From Cricetomys ansorgei (lineage: Eukaryota > Chordata > Mammalia > Rodentia > Nesomyidae), in NCBI GenBank assembly GCA_026225945.1, contig JAMJFZ010004061.1:21315001-21379000 (forward strand): a stretch of 64,000 bases of DNA. Reading direction: 5' to 3'. Below the pieces are notes generated by a model. The model was given only the letters and a program-made list of their open reading frames with translations, ran no database searches and had not been told where the DNA came from. Of the stretch, positions 1 through 10,789 are shown in pieces (the first letter of the stretch is position 1; each line of letters opens with the position of its first letter). The position numbers and the translations under genes were made by a program.

Positions 1-106
1 ATAAGCAGAGGAATGCTTCCCAAGCCTAAACTCAGTTAACTCAGTCTGTGAGCCAGGCATATGTGGGCAAGATCTGATCTAATTTCTTTTTGTCTTTCTG
101 CCACAG

Positions 107-488
107 CACGTGCCCTTATAGTCGGCCTCCTTTTGGCTATGGAAATTTTCCAAGTTCAATGCCAGAATGTCTTGGTTATTATGAAGACAGGTACCAAAAG
201 CATGAGGCTATATTTTCAGCTTTAAATAGAGACTATCCTTTCAGAGACTACCCAGATGAGCATACACACAGTGAAGACTCTCGGAGCTGTGAAAGCATGG
301 ATGGGCCCCCTTACTACAACAGCCATGGCCACAGTGGGGAAGAGTACTTGAATCCCATGCCTCCATTGGACATTGGAGCTTTGGAGAATGTCTTCACAGC
401 CCCAGCATCAGCTCCCTCTGGAGTCCAGCAAGTCAATGTCACTGACAGCGATGAGGAGGAAGAAGAAAAAGTGCTCAGGAATTTATAA
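107..488 (+). CDS. Sox30: Sox30, last coding exon (C-terminal about 127 residues)
   Basis: Seen: a pyrimidine-rich acceptor ends in CAG at 104-106. The exon starts at 107 with the third base of a split codon and stays open to TAA at 486-488. The peptide is rich in Tyr, Ser, His and Asp, includes SRPPFGYGNFPSSMPEC near its start, and ends in an acidic run (DSDEEEEEKVLRNL). I recognise it as the SOX30 C-terminus by its close match to the remembered human protein (LDIGALENVFTAP, VQQVNVTDSDEEEEEKVL). Known: SOX30 is a SOX-family HMG-box transcription factor of the male germ line, needed for spermiogenesis. Its HMG box lies in upstream exons outside this window, so no DNA-binding domain is present here. 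Neighbours: Adam19 lies about 39.7 kb downstream on the same strand, matching the mammalian order. I see no frameshift or premature stop, so the gene looks intact here. Confidence 0.95.
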
Positions 489-540
489 TTTAAAACAAAT
501 ATGCACAGAAAATAAACATTTCTTAAAATATATTCTGGGT
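489..540 (+). terminator. Sox30: Sox30 3' UTR with proximal poly(A) signal
   Basis: A canonical AATAAA lies at 511-516, only 23 bases after the stop codon. It is followed by a GT-rich stretch (about 539-552, ttggtgtgag) of the kind that binds CstF. This would give a very short 3' UTR with cleavage near 530-540. Confidence 0.7.
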
Positions 541-1116
541 CAGTTGGTGTGAGAAAAAAAAAGCCTAGAATGCTTTGCTGAGAGCTTTCAGCCATGATTT
601 GAGGAATCAGAGCCAAATGCCATTCATGTCTTCCTAAGTTCTCGTTAGTGACCCTGGACTCCCGCTGCCTCAGCATAGGGATGTTAAAATCTAAAGTAGT
701 TACTTTCATGGCTGAAATTTCCACCAACATGTGATAGCATTACTTTATCTTGGACATGCGAAATACAGAAAGTTCCCAGTGGCATGTGAGGACACACATG
801 TGAGTACATGGCAAGTGTGATTAGCATTTTATCTCAGGGTACATTTATTTTTTTGAAAAAATTTGGTGTTTATATTTTTATGGATGTTGTCAGTTTTTAT
901 GTAATATTTTGAAAATATTTTGATAACTTGTAGACATAAACTAGAACTCAGTTGCTAAATTTAATTTACACTAATAACCAATTATAAGTTAAAAATGTAT
1001 TTTAATGACTCCTGGGCAGTTCTTTCAGCTATAGTCATTTCTGTTACTGAACATTTTATCATCATTTTAACTATCTTTCCCATTTGGTATGCATTGTTCT
1101 ATTGTTGTTGTAACTA

Positions 1117-1122
1117 AATAAA
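1117..1122 (+). terminator. Sox30: possible distal Sox30 poly(A) signal
   Basis: A second AATAAA is followed about 20-40 bases later by a T/GT-rich stretch. It could end a longer 3' UTR isoform of about 650 bases. The interval 540-1230 is AT-rich with no recognised repeat, which is compatible with 3' UTR sequence. No transcript evidence is available. Confidence 0.35.
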
Positions 1123-1239
1123 CAGATGAAAACACTCTTGTTAAATGTTTTCTGTTTAGAGGAGGGAGATGAGCACAGTGCTTTTCAGGTATGGTTAGCT
1201 TTTGTGCCACATGCAGGCATTTCTGATTAGCAACCAATA

Positions 1240-1625
1240 GAGTGGCATGGAATTCTGTTAGTTTGTGCATTAATTATGTGTGTCATTGCTGTGGCAAAAT
1301 ATGTGAGAAAGGCAACTTAAGGAAGGAAGGGTTTATTTCTCCTCATGATTTGACAGTACAGTCCCTCATAGGGGCAATGCACAGTGATAGGAACACGAGG
1401 TGGCTGGTGTTAGATAGGAACCCATCTGTGGGTGTGCATCAGGAAGCACCAGATGAATGCTGGTGCTAAGCGTTTTCAGTTGAAGACCTCAGCCCATGGG
1501 ATGATGCCATCCACATTTAGAACAAGCCATCCTATCTCAGGTCAACCTGATCTGGAAACTTACTCAGACATGCCAAGAAAGTTGTCTCCTGGGTGATTCT
1601 AGATCCTGTCAGTTTAACAGTATAA
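1240..1625 (-). mobile_element. rodent interspersed repeat, MaLR/URR-like, degraded
   Basis: The stretch resembles the common rodent repeat that reads, on this strand, 'ttgctgtgg...aaggcaactta...gggtttatt' and ends 'gattctagatcctgtcag'. I am not sure of the family name. A related end occurs at 59088-59400. Confidence 0.45.
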
Positions 1626-1629
1626 TCCT

Positions 1630-2135
1630 TCAGTTTCCATGAGATTTGAAGTCATACCACCGAAGATGTGTGTGTATTATTCTAAATGCTATTCAGAGTC
1701 TACATATGATTTAAATACTCCCCAAAGGGGATATTAGGCTCACCTGGCTTGAAGACCATAGAATTTACTTACAATCCTGTAAACTTAACTCACAGTGAAT
1801 ACTAACAAAAAATAACATTTGTGATGTCACAGCTTGGCAAACATCCATTTGTGAATAAAAAGACCCCTTCGGAATACAGTAAGGACCACCAGAATTGAGA
1901 TAATTTTAAAAGATATCCACAAGGAAGAAAGGGAAGTGGTGGGAAATTTCCACAAATCAGGACACTTTCCTCAGTGATCTGTGTAAATCGTGTAAACCAG
2001 TCTTCTTACATGAAATTTACCTTTGTTTTCCATTTCGTTACTAGCCTTCATTACAAAACTAAAAGTTGCTATTAGTGATGCATGTCAGCACTCTGAAGTT
2101 GCTGTGTAAAATACTTGCACTTCTATAGTTTTTAT
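1630..2135. other. intergenic, nothing recognised
   Basis: AT-rich sequence without a convincing ORF, RNA gene or repeat that I can name. Confidence 0.5.
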
Positions 2136-2139
2136 TTTC

Positions 2140-2398
2140 AGGTTTGACACTAGTTTTGCATGCACCCATGCATGCAGGCATGGAGGCTAGCGGCTGGCAT
2201 GGGTGTCTTCTTCAGTCTCTCTCACTGAGCCCAGAGCATGCTGTTTTTGCTAGATCCACCTGTCTCTGCTCACCTAGTTCTGGCTTACAGATGCGCACCG
2301 CTGCACCTGGCTTTTCCATGGATGCTAAGGATCTGAACTCAGGTCCTCAAGTTTGCAGAGCAAGCACTTTCCCTGTGGAACCATTTCCTCAGCCCTCA
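2140..2398 (-). mobile_element. tRNA-derived composite SINE (B2/B3-type end)
   Basis: The stretch ends in the reversed SINE head: aactcaggtcctca, then gagcaagcactttcc, then cctcagccc. A degraded 'acagatgcgcaccgctgcacctggctttt' type core (B1-like) lies upstream. Similar composites are at 34965, 50215 and 61745. Confidence 0.55.
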
Positions 2399-2652
2399 AG
2401 TCTGATGTTCTTTAATTGCACAGCACAGGTCATTTTGATGTAAAGAACAAAGCCTGAATTTCTTGGATGACCTGAATATCATACCATTTTATGTATGAAC
2501 TACAGAAACATTATTTACATATACAATGTCTGTTGTACAGTTAATGTCTAGGAGAAATGTATGCAACAATTTGACCCATTTCATCCTGTCTCATTTAAAA
2601 GGCTTTTATCATAGATCTTATCCTTACAAACAGATTGGCTGAGGAAATCATT

Positions 2653-3011
2653 GTGTAAAACAGAAGAAAGGTAAAGGTCATAGTTCATATTTCCTAATTA
2701 CCTGTTTCCAGGGTAGCCTTTCACCTCTGACTTCTTCCACAGTGTAAAACAGCAGAAAGGTAAAGGTCATAGTTCACCATTTCCTAATTACCTGTTTCCA
2801 GGGTAGCCTTTCACCTCTGACTTCTTCCACAGTGTAAAACAGCAGAAAGGTAAAGGTCATAGTTCACCATTTCCTAATTACCTGTTTCCAGGGTAGCCTT
2901 TCACCTCTGACTTCTTCCACAGTGTAAAACAGCAGAAAGGTAAAGGTCATAGTTCACCATTTCCTAATTACCTGTTTCCAGGGTAGCCTTTCACCTCTGA
3001 CTTCTTCCACA
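2653..3011 (+). repeat. 90-bp minisatellite, four copies
   Basis: Direct tandem repeats at 2653-2741 (89 bp), 2742-2831, 2832-2921 and 2922-3011 (90 bp each). By eye copies 2, 3 and 4 are identical. Copy 1 has a few differences and lacks one base, so the array grew recently from copy 1 or an equivalent. Each unit holds an AGGTCA-T-AGTTCA block (DR1-like) at 2675, 2764, 2854 and 2944, plus TAATTACCTG. Not a known SINE. Confidence 0.95.
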
Positions 3012-3041
3012 GTTTTATTTTCTTTCTAGGAATTATTATTT

Positions 3042-3227
3042 AGTGTGTATATGTCTGATATGCCATTTGTGTGCCATGCCAGTGGAAGCCAGAGGAAGGT
3101 GTAGAATCAGTGGGAACTGGAGTTACAGGAGGTTGTGAGCCATCCAACATAGGGGCTGGGAATCGAACTTAGGTCCTCTAGAAAAGCAGCAAGTGCTCTT
3201 AACCACTGAGCTATCTCCCCAGCCCCT
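3042..3227 (-). mobile_element. B2/B3 SINE
   Basis: Reversed B2-family copy: gtgtgccatgccag, gaactggagttacagg, then ggtcctctagaa and aaccactgagctatctccccagcccc. It directly follows the minisatellite. Confidence 0.85.
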
Positions 3228-3229
3228 TC

Positions 3230-4370
3230 TTGGTTTTTCAGTAGCTAAGGCTAGGCACACCCTTAATCTACCTCTTTTTCCATGGGGAGATCAGAAGTCA
3301 GGAGTTTAGATTGCCAGTAGAACCCCAGTGTAAGTTGGATTATAAACCTGCTGATCTCTTAGGGAAGACCAATCACAGATAAGCATCCATGCCTACAAAG
3401 TGCCCATACCTGGTCATTTGTAAGTTTTCAAACCACTAACTAGAAATCTACAGACTAAACAAACCTCCTCAAAGGGCATCCACTTCTCATCAGTGTGGAA
3501 AATCTCTATGCTCCAAGCTACAAGGAGTCGTGACAGTCTCATTTGTCTTGTTTTTATTTTAAGTCGGACTTTGTAGAATCTGTTACACAAATTGTCTCCT
3601 TTTCATCGTGTATTGTGATGTCAGTATGCTTCATATGTCTCTCAAAGTGTTCCATACTCTAGACATAAGTGCTCCAAGCAGTTGCAGATTAAAAACCAGT
3701 TTTACTGCAAGTATATGGGAAATAGTACTAAGTTAGAAAAATGAGTTAGAAAAGCTAACTTAAAAAGGAGAGCACAGTGTTTCTCAGTGCAGGCTGACTA
3801 GACTAGACTGGATTTGGTCAAACACCTTAGGAACTGGCGCCATGCCCCACTTTGAAGAGAGCTGGCATAAAAGTCTAATATCTCCAAGTTCCACACTTGT
3901 CCTCCATAAGGCTCCTTTTTTTGTTTTGTTTTGTTTTAACAGTGCCTACTGATATCACCTAGTACACACTTTGGAGACAGCTGGTGGTGGCTTTGGTTTT
4001 CAAACTGTGAACTTTACACATGATTTTCCACATTGGTTACTTTAAGTGCTTTGATAAACAAAAGTAGTGTCTGAATAAACTTTTTAAAATTGTATCTAAC
4101 AGTCTTTAAAAAATTAAAGAATTGAAAACTTGTAATTGTTGTGATTCACTGCTGGGTGTTAAACTGGCTTTTTAATGAACCATGACAGTATATCCAAAAA
4201 TTCAGGAAGGCAAATGTGCCAATAGATAGCATACTTTTTACTGTCCACTAGCTGTCAGCAGAGTTCTGCCTGGGCTAAAAGGAGGAGCTTTGTATTTCAT
4301 GTTTAAGAAAATGTCTTAGAGTATATTCAGTGTACAAAGTAAAGGTATTCTTAAGGACATTTTCATGTAC
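3230..4370. other. intergenic, nothing recognised
   Basis: No credible ORF, RNA gene or named repeat. A short T/G-rich run (ttttgttttgttttgtttt) sits near 3917-3938. Confidence 0.5.
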
Positions 4371-4374
4371 TTTG

Positions 4375-4690
4375 ACCATATTCACACTCCACTATCCTTT
4401 CCTCCCTCTCCCTCCTCTCTCCTTTCTCTTCTCTAAAAGTCCCCTTCTAAGTCCTCCTTCTATTTTCATTCATTCATTCTCTCTCTCTCTTTCTTCGTGT
4501 CTGTGTGTGTGACAAAATCTAGATTCCACATACAACGGAAAACATGACATTTGTCTCAGAATCTGGCTTATTTTACTTAATACAGCACTTTTCCCATTTA
4601 TTTCCCTGCAGATGACATACTTTTATTCATCATACATTCATACATCAGAATAAAACCTTATTATGGATGACTGAGACAGTTCCACAGGTC
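4375..4690. mobile_element. old L1 fragment with CT/TG microsatellite
   Basis: A pyrimidine-rich stretch and a short CT/TG repeat (4476-4512) precede 'tctggcttattttacttaatacagc', the old-L1 motif also seen at 13640-14100. Strand not assigned. Confidence 0.4.
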
Positions 4691-4699
4691 AGACCTCTT

Positions 4700-6330
4700 G
4701 CCTTGGAACCTCAAGATCTGAGTTCCAGCCCCAGGTTCCACCTGGTAGTACCTCACCTCTTGTGACTCAGGCACCTATAAACCCCGATCCTCCCTCTAGG
4801 AGCCTCTGAGAGCACAAAATGACCCCAGGTGCCTGTTAAAAGTGCTGCGCTTCCTTAGATGTACAGTGTGGTAATCTGCGCTTTTGATAAGCGTATGTAG
4901 CAGTTCTTGGCACATTTGAAAGACATTTTCAAGTTTGTTTCAAAGACCATCTAACCGTATTGAAGGTTGTCTTTTGAAGAGAGAAAAAGGGCTCCAGTCT
5001 AGCCTATGACTATTTTTTATTTTATAACATTTTCCTAATTGCATTGATGAAATCTCCAGGTGATCTCTCATCCCGATAAACTAAAAGGAGGATTTTCTCT
5101 GTGCTTGGGGTGTGAAGTTGAAATTTGGTGGAAGTTACTGTTGATGTGAGAACTGAGTAGCTGGGGCAGATAGAGTTACCCCGGGTGCAGTTTGAATCAC
5201 AGCATGAAGGGCAGTGAGCAGATCTTGCGGAAGACCACCCCAGTCCATCCTGGGCAGCACTTTGTCCCTGTCCTGTCTAATCCCACCTCATTGCTCAAGT
5301 CTCATTTTACACACATCCCAGCTGTCGCCAGTGACTGCAATTCTTTCCCTTTTAGATAAAAGAACCCTACGATTGTATTGTATGTGACCATTCTGAAAAA
5401 GCACTTTGTTTCAGCTCTTGAAGCAGGATGTGGCCAAGTACCTAAGTTCTAGACTCCTAAGATACCAAGGGATGTTCCCAAAACTATCTTTAAAGAGAGG
5501 TGCCATGCCCTTCTTTGCCCTGTGTCCTTCCAACTAGCAGGAATATGGTAGTGGTGGCTGGAATCTCAGCAACCATCTTGAAGTGCACAGGCCTCATTCT
5601 GAAGATGGCAAAAAGACAAGGTGAACACTGGATTGTTAACACTGTATGAAGCAAAAACATTTAGCCACACTGATCAAAATTTCTCTTGTCACATGAAGCT
5701 GAACCAGATGCTCCCTAAGTTAGGCTTTTGCCCTCCGGAAAGCATGCAGAAGCCCTCACTCACAGCCTGAGCCGAGTTCCTGCTTTACGTTCCCACGAGG
5801 CCTGTGTGTGTGTGCATCTCCTCTCTAAGCACTTTTGTGATCAACCAGGACCGATGCTTTACTCTACAGACTAGAAAGACTTGTGTGCTGGTCAACAGAG
5901 CAACAGATGCCTTGTATTCTTAGCCTCACAGGACAAGGAAATTCACTGGCCAGCTGGTAAGCAGCACTCCCCACGTCTGCCCTAAGTATTGCTAAATGTC
6001 TTTAAAAGAGTAACACCCTGGATCTCCAGAGTCTGCAAATTAAGGGATGAGTTCTGAAAATCTGTATCTTTTGAAGGCTCTCTAGCTGATTGTAAAGCCT
6101 ACCAGGATTCACAAATGGCGCTGGGGAGCTACTGGAGAGCAGCAGCAAAATTTCCACTTTCCTTCCTTGTTCGTGTGCCTTTAAGGGCCAACAGTCCAGT
6201 CCCTTTCCCCACTTAAGCTCAAGGCAATTCCCCAACTGAGGATTGCTCCTGACACATAGAAATGGAGAAGGGGTACGCAGGAAGAATCAAAATCCTTACA
6301 GGATGATTTGTACACTGGCAAATATCAACT
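4700..6330. other. intergenic, nothing recognised
   Basis: Unique-looking sequence. The short ORFs here have no recognisable domain. Nothing else could be supported. Confidence 0.45.
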
Positions 6331-6339
6331 GAGAAAACA

Positions 6340-6385
6340 TTTTTGTTTTTTGTTTTTTGTTTTTTTGTTTTTTTGTTTTTTTAAT
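6340..6385. repeat. T-rich simple repeat
   Basis: Repeats of T(5-7)G, probably the remains of a SINE or L1 tail in reverse orientation. Confidence 0.7.
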
Positions 6386-6393
6386 CACTGAGC

Positions 6394-6540
6394 CTGGTGG
6401 GTCTAGTCTGTTAATCCAGCCACCTGTGAGTGTGAGGCAAGAGGATCGCAAGTCCATAGTCCACCTGTACTACAGGGTGAGTTCAAGCCAAGCCTGGGCA
6501 ACTTAGTGAGAACCTTGTCTGAAAATAAAAAGAATTTGTA
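6394..6540 (+). mobile_element. B1/B4-like SINE, diverged
   Basis: Shows gcctggtgg...ttaatccagc, gaggcaagaggatcgcaag and agcctgggcaacttagtgag, followed by an A-rich tail. First of three adjacent SINEs in the same orientation. Confidence 0.6.
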
Positions 6541-6542
6541 AA

Positions 6543-6735
6543 GGGCTGGAGAGATGGCTCAGTAGGTAAAAAGCACTTGTTGTGAAAGCCTGCCCAGTCC
6601 CTGGAACCCACGGTACAAGGAAAGAACAACTCCTGAAAGTTGTCCTTTGCCCTTCACAAGCATACCAAAGCATGCATGCACGTGAACTCACACATTACAC
6701 ACACACACCACAGCAAAACAATATTAAATAATAAC
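6543..6735 (+). mobile_element. B2/B3 SINE
   Basis: Starts gggctggagagatggctcag (tRNA-derived head), then agttgtcctttgcccttcac and a CA-rich tail. Confidence 0.85.
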
Positions 6736-6754
6736 AGTAAACTCTTAAAAATAG

Positions 6755-6940
6755 GGACAGCAACATAGCTCAATGGATAAAGGCACTTGCTGCCAAACCT
6801 AAAGATCTGAGTTTGATCCTTAGGACCCACATGGTGGAAGAAGAAAAACAACCACCAAAAGTTGTCTCTGACCTTCACAGAGGTGCCATGGCATGTATAC
6901 ACACACATTTAAAAAATAGTAATAATAATAAAACTCACAC
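6755..6940 (+). mobile_element. B3-type SINE
   Basis: Shows agctcaatggataaaggcac, then ttgatccttaggacccacat, agttgtctctgaccttcac and an AAT-rich tail. Confidence 0.8.
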
Positions 6941-7199
6941 ATACAAAAAAAGATGTAGACATCTTGAGTGTGAGCTAGCCTAGGATGGAAGAAAACACAA
7001 AGGGGAGCTGCCAAGATTAAAGAAGACCACTGTATCTTTGGTTTCTTCATGATCCGGAGCATAGTAGGAAGACTTCCCCCCCATTTCCCTTTCCTTGTGA
7101 TACTCCTCCCCCAGCACTGTTCCTCTGTAGCTCTGTAGCTTTGGATTAGTGGATCACACTGAGCATATCTAGAGTGAATGGCCATCACAAGACTTTTCT

Positions 7200-7306
7200 T
7201 TCCTGGAACACAGGTCTTGCTATGTAGCCCAGGCTGTCCTTGGACTATCCAACCTCATGCTTCACCTCCCAAATGCCAGGACTGTCGGCATGTACCTCTG
7301 CACGAG
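7200..7306 (-). mobile_element. B1-like SINE, diverged
   Basis: Reversed B1 signature 'tgctatgtagcccaggctgtccttggac' followed by 'cctcccaaatgccaggact'. Confidence 0.6.
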
Positions 7307-7587
7307 GACTTCCCTGGGGGAACATGCTGGAGCTACAGTACTTCCCTGGTAGAAAATGATTGTGTCGAGGGTGCTGGAGCTGCTGGTGGCCCTGTCCCCT
7401 CTGCTTTGGTTAAACCCCTCCATAGTGGAGCAGGTGAAGTCAACACAGCAGAAGCAGATAATCATGGCAGTCTTTGCTTCTGTTCCCTAAAGGGTTTAAC
7501 TTTACACCTGCCTTGGGCCTTGAGCCAGTTAGTCAGTTCAAGGATTTTCGTTGTGATGGATTTCTATTTTTTTTTATTATTACATTT

Positions 7588-7588
7588 T

Positions 7589-7626
<38 letters not shown>

Positions 7627-7770
7627 ATTCATGCATGTACCACAGCTTACATGTGGAGGTCAGAGGACAACTTGTGGGAGTTGGTTCTCTTGTTCCATCC
7701 TGGGGGTTCCAGGATCAAACTCAGACTATGTAGTAGGTGCCTTTACCCGCTCAGCCATCTCTCTGGCCGG
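7588..7770 (-). mobile_element. B3 SINE with (GT)n tail
   Basis: A (GT)n run at 7591-7625 is the reversed CA tail. It is followed by ggaggtcagaggacaacttg and the reversed head, ending cagccatctctctggcc. The 238-residue open frame across it is fortuitous. Confidence 0.85.
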
Positions 7771-7779
7771 TTTCTTCTG

Positions 7780-8630
7780 TTCTTTGCAAATTAACCTGGA
7801 CAAATGCAGTTTGAACCTAAACATGTCCCTTGGTTGTGATGCTAGGAGCCAGATGGCATCTTTCATTCCAGTAAGGGCTTTTCACCATCAGTAAGGCTGT
7901 GTTGAAGCATTTCTCTGGGATCAAGCTCCATCCCTTCTGGAGATGTGTGACACTCAACAGATTTACTTCACTTCTCTGTGTGAGACTTGTACCTTCCCTT
8001 GGTGTTGCTCTGTGGGGGGTTAATGAGTACTCAGGGTTGGGTGTCTCATAAAGGCTACTGCATTTTCAGTACTGCTGGCAAAAAACGTATCCCTTTGTGT
8101 GTCTGTGTGTGTCCTTCCTGGGTTATTGACAACTCTAATCTGTGAATATGGGAGGTGGTCTTTCTAGGCTTTCATGTCTTCTTCAATTTCTTACATCACT
8201 CTCTTTTATAATTTTCCTTTGTTTCTAGGGATTTGTATAGCTATTGTAAACAGGTGTCTTTATAAATTTGCCAACAAATTTATTATTGCTGTATAGAAAA
8301 GCTACATGGAGGCCTATCATCTTTGCAAGATGAGAGAACTTTCCTGCCCTTCTTTACCTTTGACCTCTTCTCTTTCAATTCAGTCTCCAAATGGAGATAT
8401 TGTGTCTTCATTGGTATCTCAGAGGTCTTGGTGTTAGTCCATTCACTTTTTTCTTTCACTGTATTATTTCAGATCTGCGTTCAAGTTTACTTTTTCCCTC
8501 TTCTACTTAATGTCGCCTGTGAAAGCATTCAGCTGTACTATTTATTTGGGTCATAGAGTTGCTCATGACAGGTACTGTAAGAGGAAAAGTTATGCTTTAA
8601 ATTTTAATTACTCTGCCTAAGTAATAGAAT
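7780..8630. other. intergenic, nothing recognised
   Basis: T-rich unique-looking sequence. No supported feature. Confidence 0.45.
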
Positions 8631-8639
8631 AGAATTCTA

Positions 8640-9250
8640 TTGAACAAGGACATAACTTCCTGGAGTGTTAGGTAGGGCTGTCCAGGTGAGACAATCTTGA
8701 ATCTCCCTTGCCCAAGGACATAACCTCTTGAATTGTTGGGTAGGGAGTGTCTAGATCTCATTTACTTGATCCTACTGCACAGGATGTGCTCCAAATGCAC
8801 CAGATGTGCTTGGTCACTTGTAGGCAGGAGATGACCCAGATAGTAAGTACATCAGGATAGATGCTTGCCACTGATTGGCCCTGGTGGCAGCATGCATAGC
8901 CTTATGAGTTCTTCCTTTTTAAGCACCTGGGCCACGTGACTCAGTGCCATTCTGTGGGAGCTCTGGAGGTGACAGGTTCACTCCCCGGGTACCTCAGAAT
9001 GGACCTGGTCCATTTTTCCTGGCCAATATTTAATTAATTAAATATTGCTTCAAATTTGGCTCAGTTGTGATGGCCTTATTCTCAACCTGGTTTGGGATTT
9101 ACAGTACTTCACTGAGCTCTCCCCTCTTGATAGCTTTCTGGTCTTTGGGTCTGCCGATGAGCTCAAGCTGCCTGGTGTTCCTATCACAAGCTTTGTGGGA
9201 ACTACGAGACTTCTGAACTATCCCAGCGCCTCCCCGGAGGTAAACAGCTC
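8640..9250 (+). mobile_element. probable LTR fragment (endogenous retrovirus), family unknown
   Basis: Two imperfect direct repeats about 66 bases apart (near 8645-8690 and 8711-8756: 'aaggacataac...gttaggtaggg' against '...gttgggtaggg') look like U3 duplications. They are followed by a CACGTG-containing GC-richer part, an AT palindrome at 9024-9047 containing ATTAAA, and a pyrimidine-rich end. The order suits U3-R-U5, but TG/CA ends and a target duplication were not identified. Inference only. Confidence 0.4.
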
Positions 9251-10560
9251 CTTTTCCATCCTTGTTTGAAGGAGAAAGAAGGAGTAGAAACTCTGCCAGC
9301 TCCTTTCCAGATGTCTTGAACACTCTCACTTAATGATGCTGCCTACTGGCAGGTCGCAGATGGCCCATTTCTTACACCCATATCTAGTGTGAGAACCCGG
9401 AGTGCTAATGAATCTAGAATCACCTCTCACTTGTAAAATGTCTTCCTAAGAAAATAGGACCAAGCAAATGACTCTTAAGGACATGAGTAGGAGTGGAGAA
9501 CACAATACAAGGCTGATCCCCAGGCTTGGGCTGGATCATTTCCTGCAACAAACAGGCAGTGCTCAAGTAGACTCTGGCATAGATAAGGGTGGTGGATGTA
9601 AATAAAGACAATGGAAGAGATGATCCTAAATACTGGCATCCCAAGAGGAACACTGGAGTCAGACCTTCCGACAGTCTGGCTTTGTTTAGCTTATCAAACC
9701 TGGACAGGGCAAGTATCCTAGAATCTACCCACCCCACTACCAATAAGTCTGAACGAGTCCAGCACTGTCCATCAGTCATCCGGGCATTTTGACAGTTCAG
9801 TCCTGGCCACCAGCCAAATGTAAATCAAGATCTCTAAGACATGCGTTTGCCACTTGTGAGGTCAGCATCCTGTCTTTTAAAAGCACAAAGGATCATTTGA
9901 GTGGGAAAGTCCCACTAAATCCTGCTGAAACACACAGCCCACATTTGGATCATCTTTCTGAACAGTGTCTTGGTTTGGAAGGCACAGCTGTCGCCCAGAC
10001 GCCTGAATACAGCCTGCTATTCTCTGTGGAAGCTCTGACAGATTAGCATAGTTAATTTGAGATGCAGTCAAGCCCTCTAGTCTGTCCCTTCCTCCAAATA
10101 GCCTCTGGAGCCCATTGCTGACTTTTGCCGAAGAACCCATGTTTGCTTGCCCACGAGTAAGGTTGGGTTATTGATTGAATTTAACATATGACTTTGGGAA
10201 TAATGTCAGCCCTACGTAGACCTGAGACCATTGACTCAAAATGGAAGTTGACTCTGTGTCATGCTAGAAATCCCAATATTCTGCTTTGGTGGGCCAGGGG
10301 ACAATAATGAGAATCACAGCACTTTTCTGAACCAGACCCCTGAAGTGTGGCTTTTAGAAAATTCCACGAAACTTGAGACACGGATCAAGGACAAAGCCAA
10401 GATCAGGTTTATGCCTCCAACAGCTGTAGCTTTCAAGCTGTTTGAGGTTAAAGAAGCTGAATTAACAGCTGCAGGTTTATTTCTTGGTCTTCGCATTTGA
10501 GGCAATGGGTGTAAATGCAACTGAGACACAGTGCTGTGGTGATTTTTTCTCCTTCAGTAC
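9250..10560. other. intergenic, nothing recognised
   Basis: Includes several overlapping short open frames on both strands (for example 10261-10500 plus, 79 codons) with no known domain, splice context or codon pattern to support them. Confidence 0.45.
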
Positions 10561-10571
10561 AAAACCTTTTT

Positions 10572-10785
10572 AGATTTATTCGATTTTTCTGTGCATGATT
10601 GTTTTGCCTGCATGTATATCTGAGTACTGTGTGCATGTCTGGTGCCTCTTGAGGTCTGAAGAGGGTGTCAGATCCCCTGGACTGAAGTTACAGATGGTTA
10701 TGAGCCATCATGTGAGCGCTGGGAACTAAACCCAGATCATCTGCAAGAGCGAGTGTTGCTAACCACTGAGCCATCATCACCCCTC
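10572..10785 (-). mobile_element. B2/B3 SINE
   Basis: Reversed copy: ttttgcctgcatgtatatctg, ggtctgaagagggtgtcaga, ctgaagttacagatgg, ending aaccactgagccatc. Confidence 0.85.
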
Positions 10786-10789
10786 CATT

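Noticed and set aside
2653..3011. CRISPR-like regular array
   Set aside because: Units are directly adjacent without variable spacers, and the genome is mammalian. It is a minisatellite.
7178..7894. 238-residue plus-strand ORF
   Set aside because: Runs through a reversed B1-like SINE, a (GT)n tract (Cys-Val repeats) and a reversed B3 SINE.
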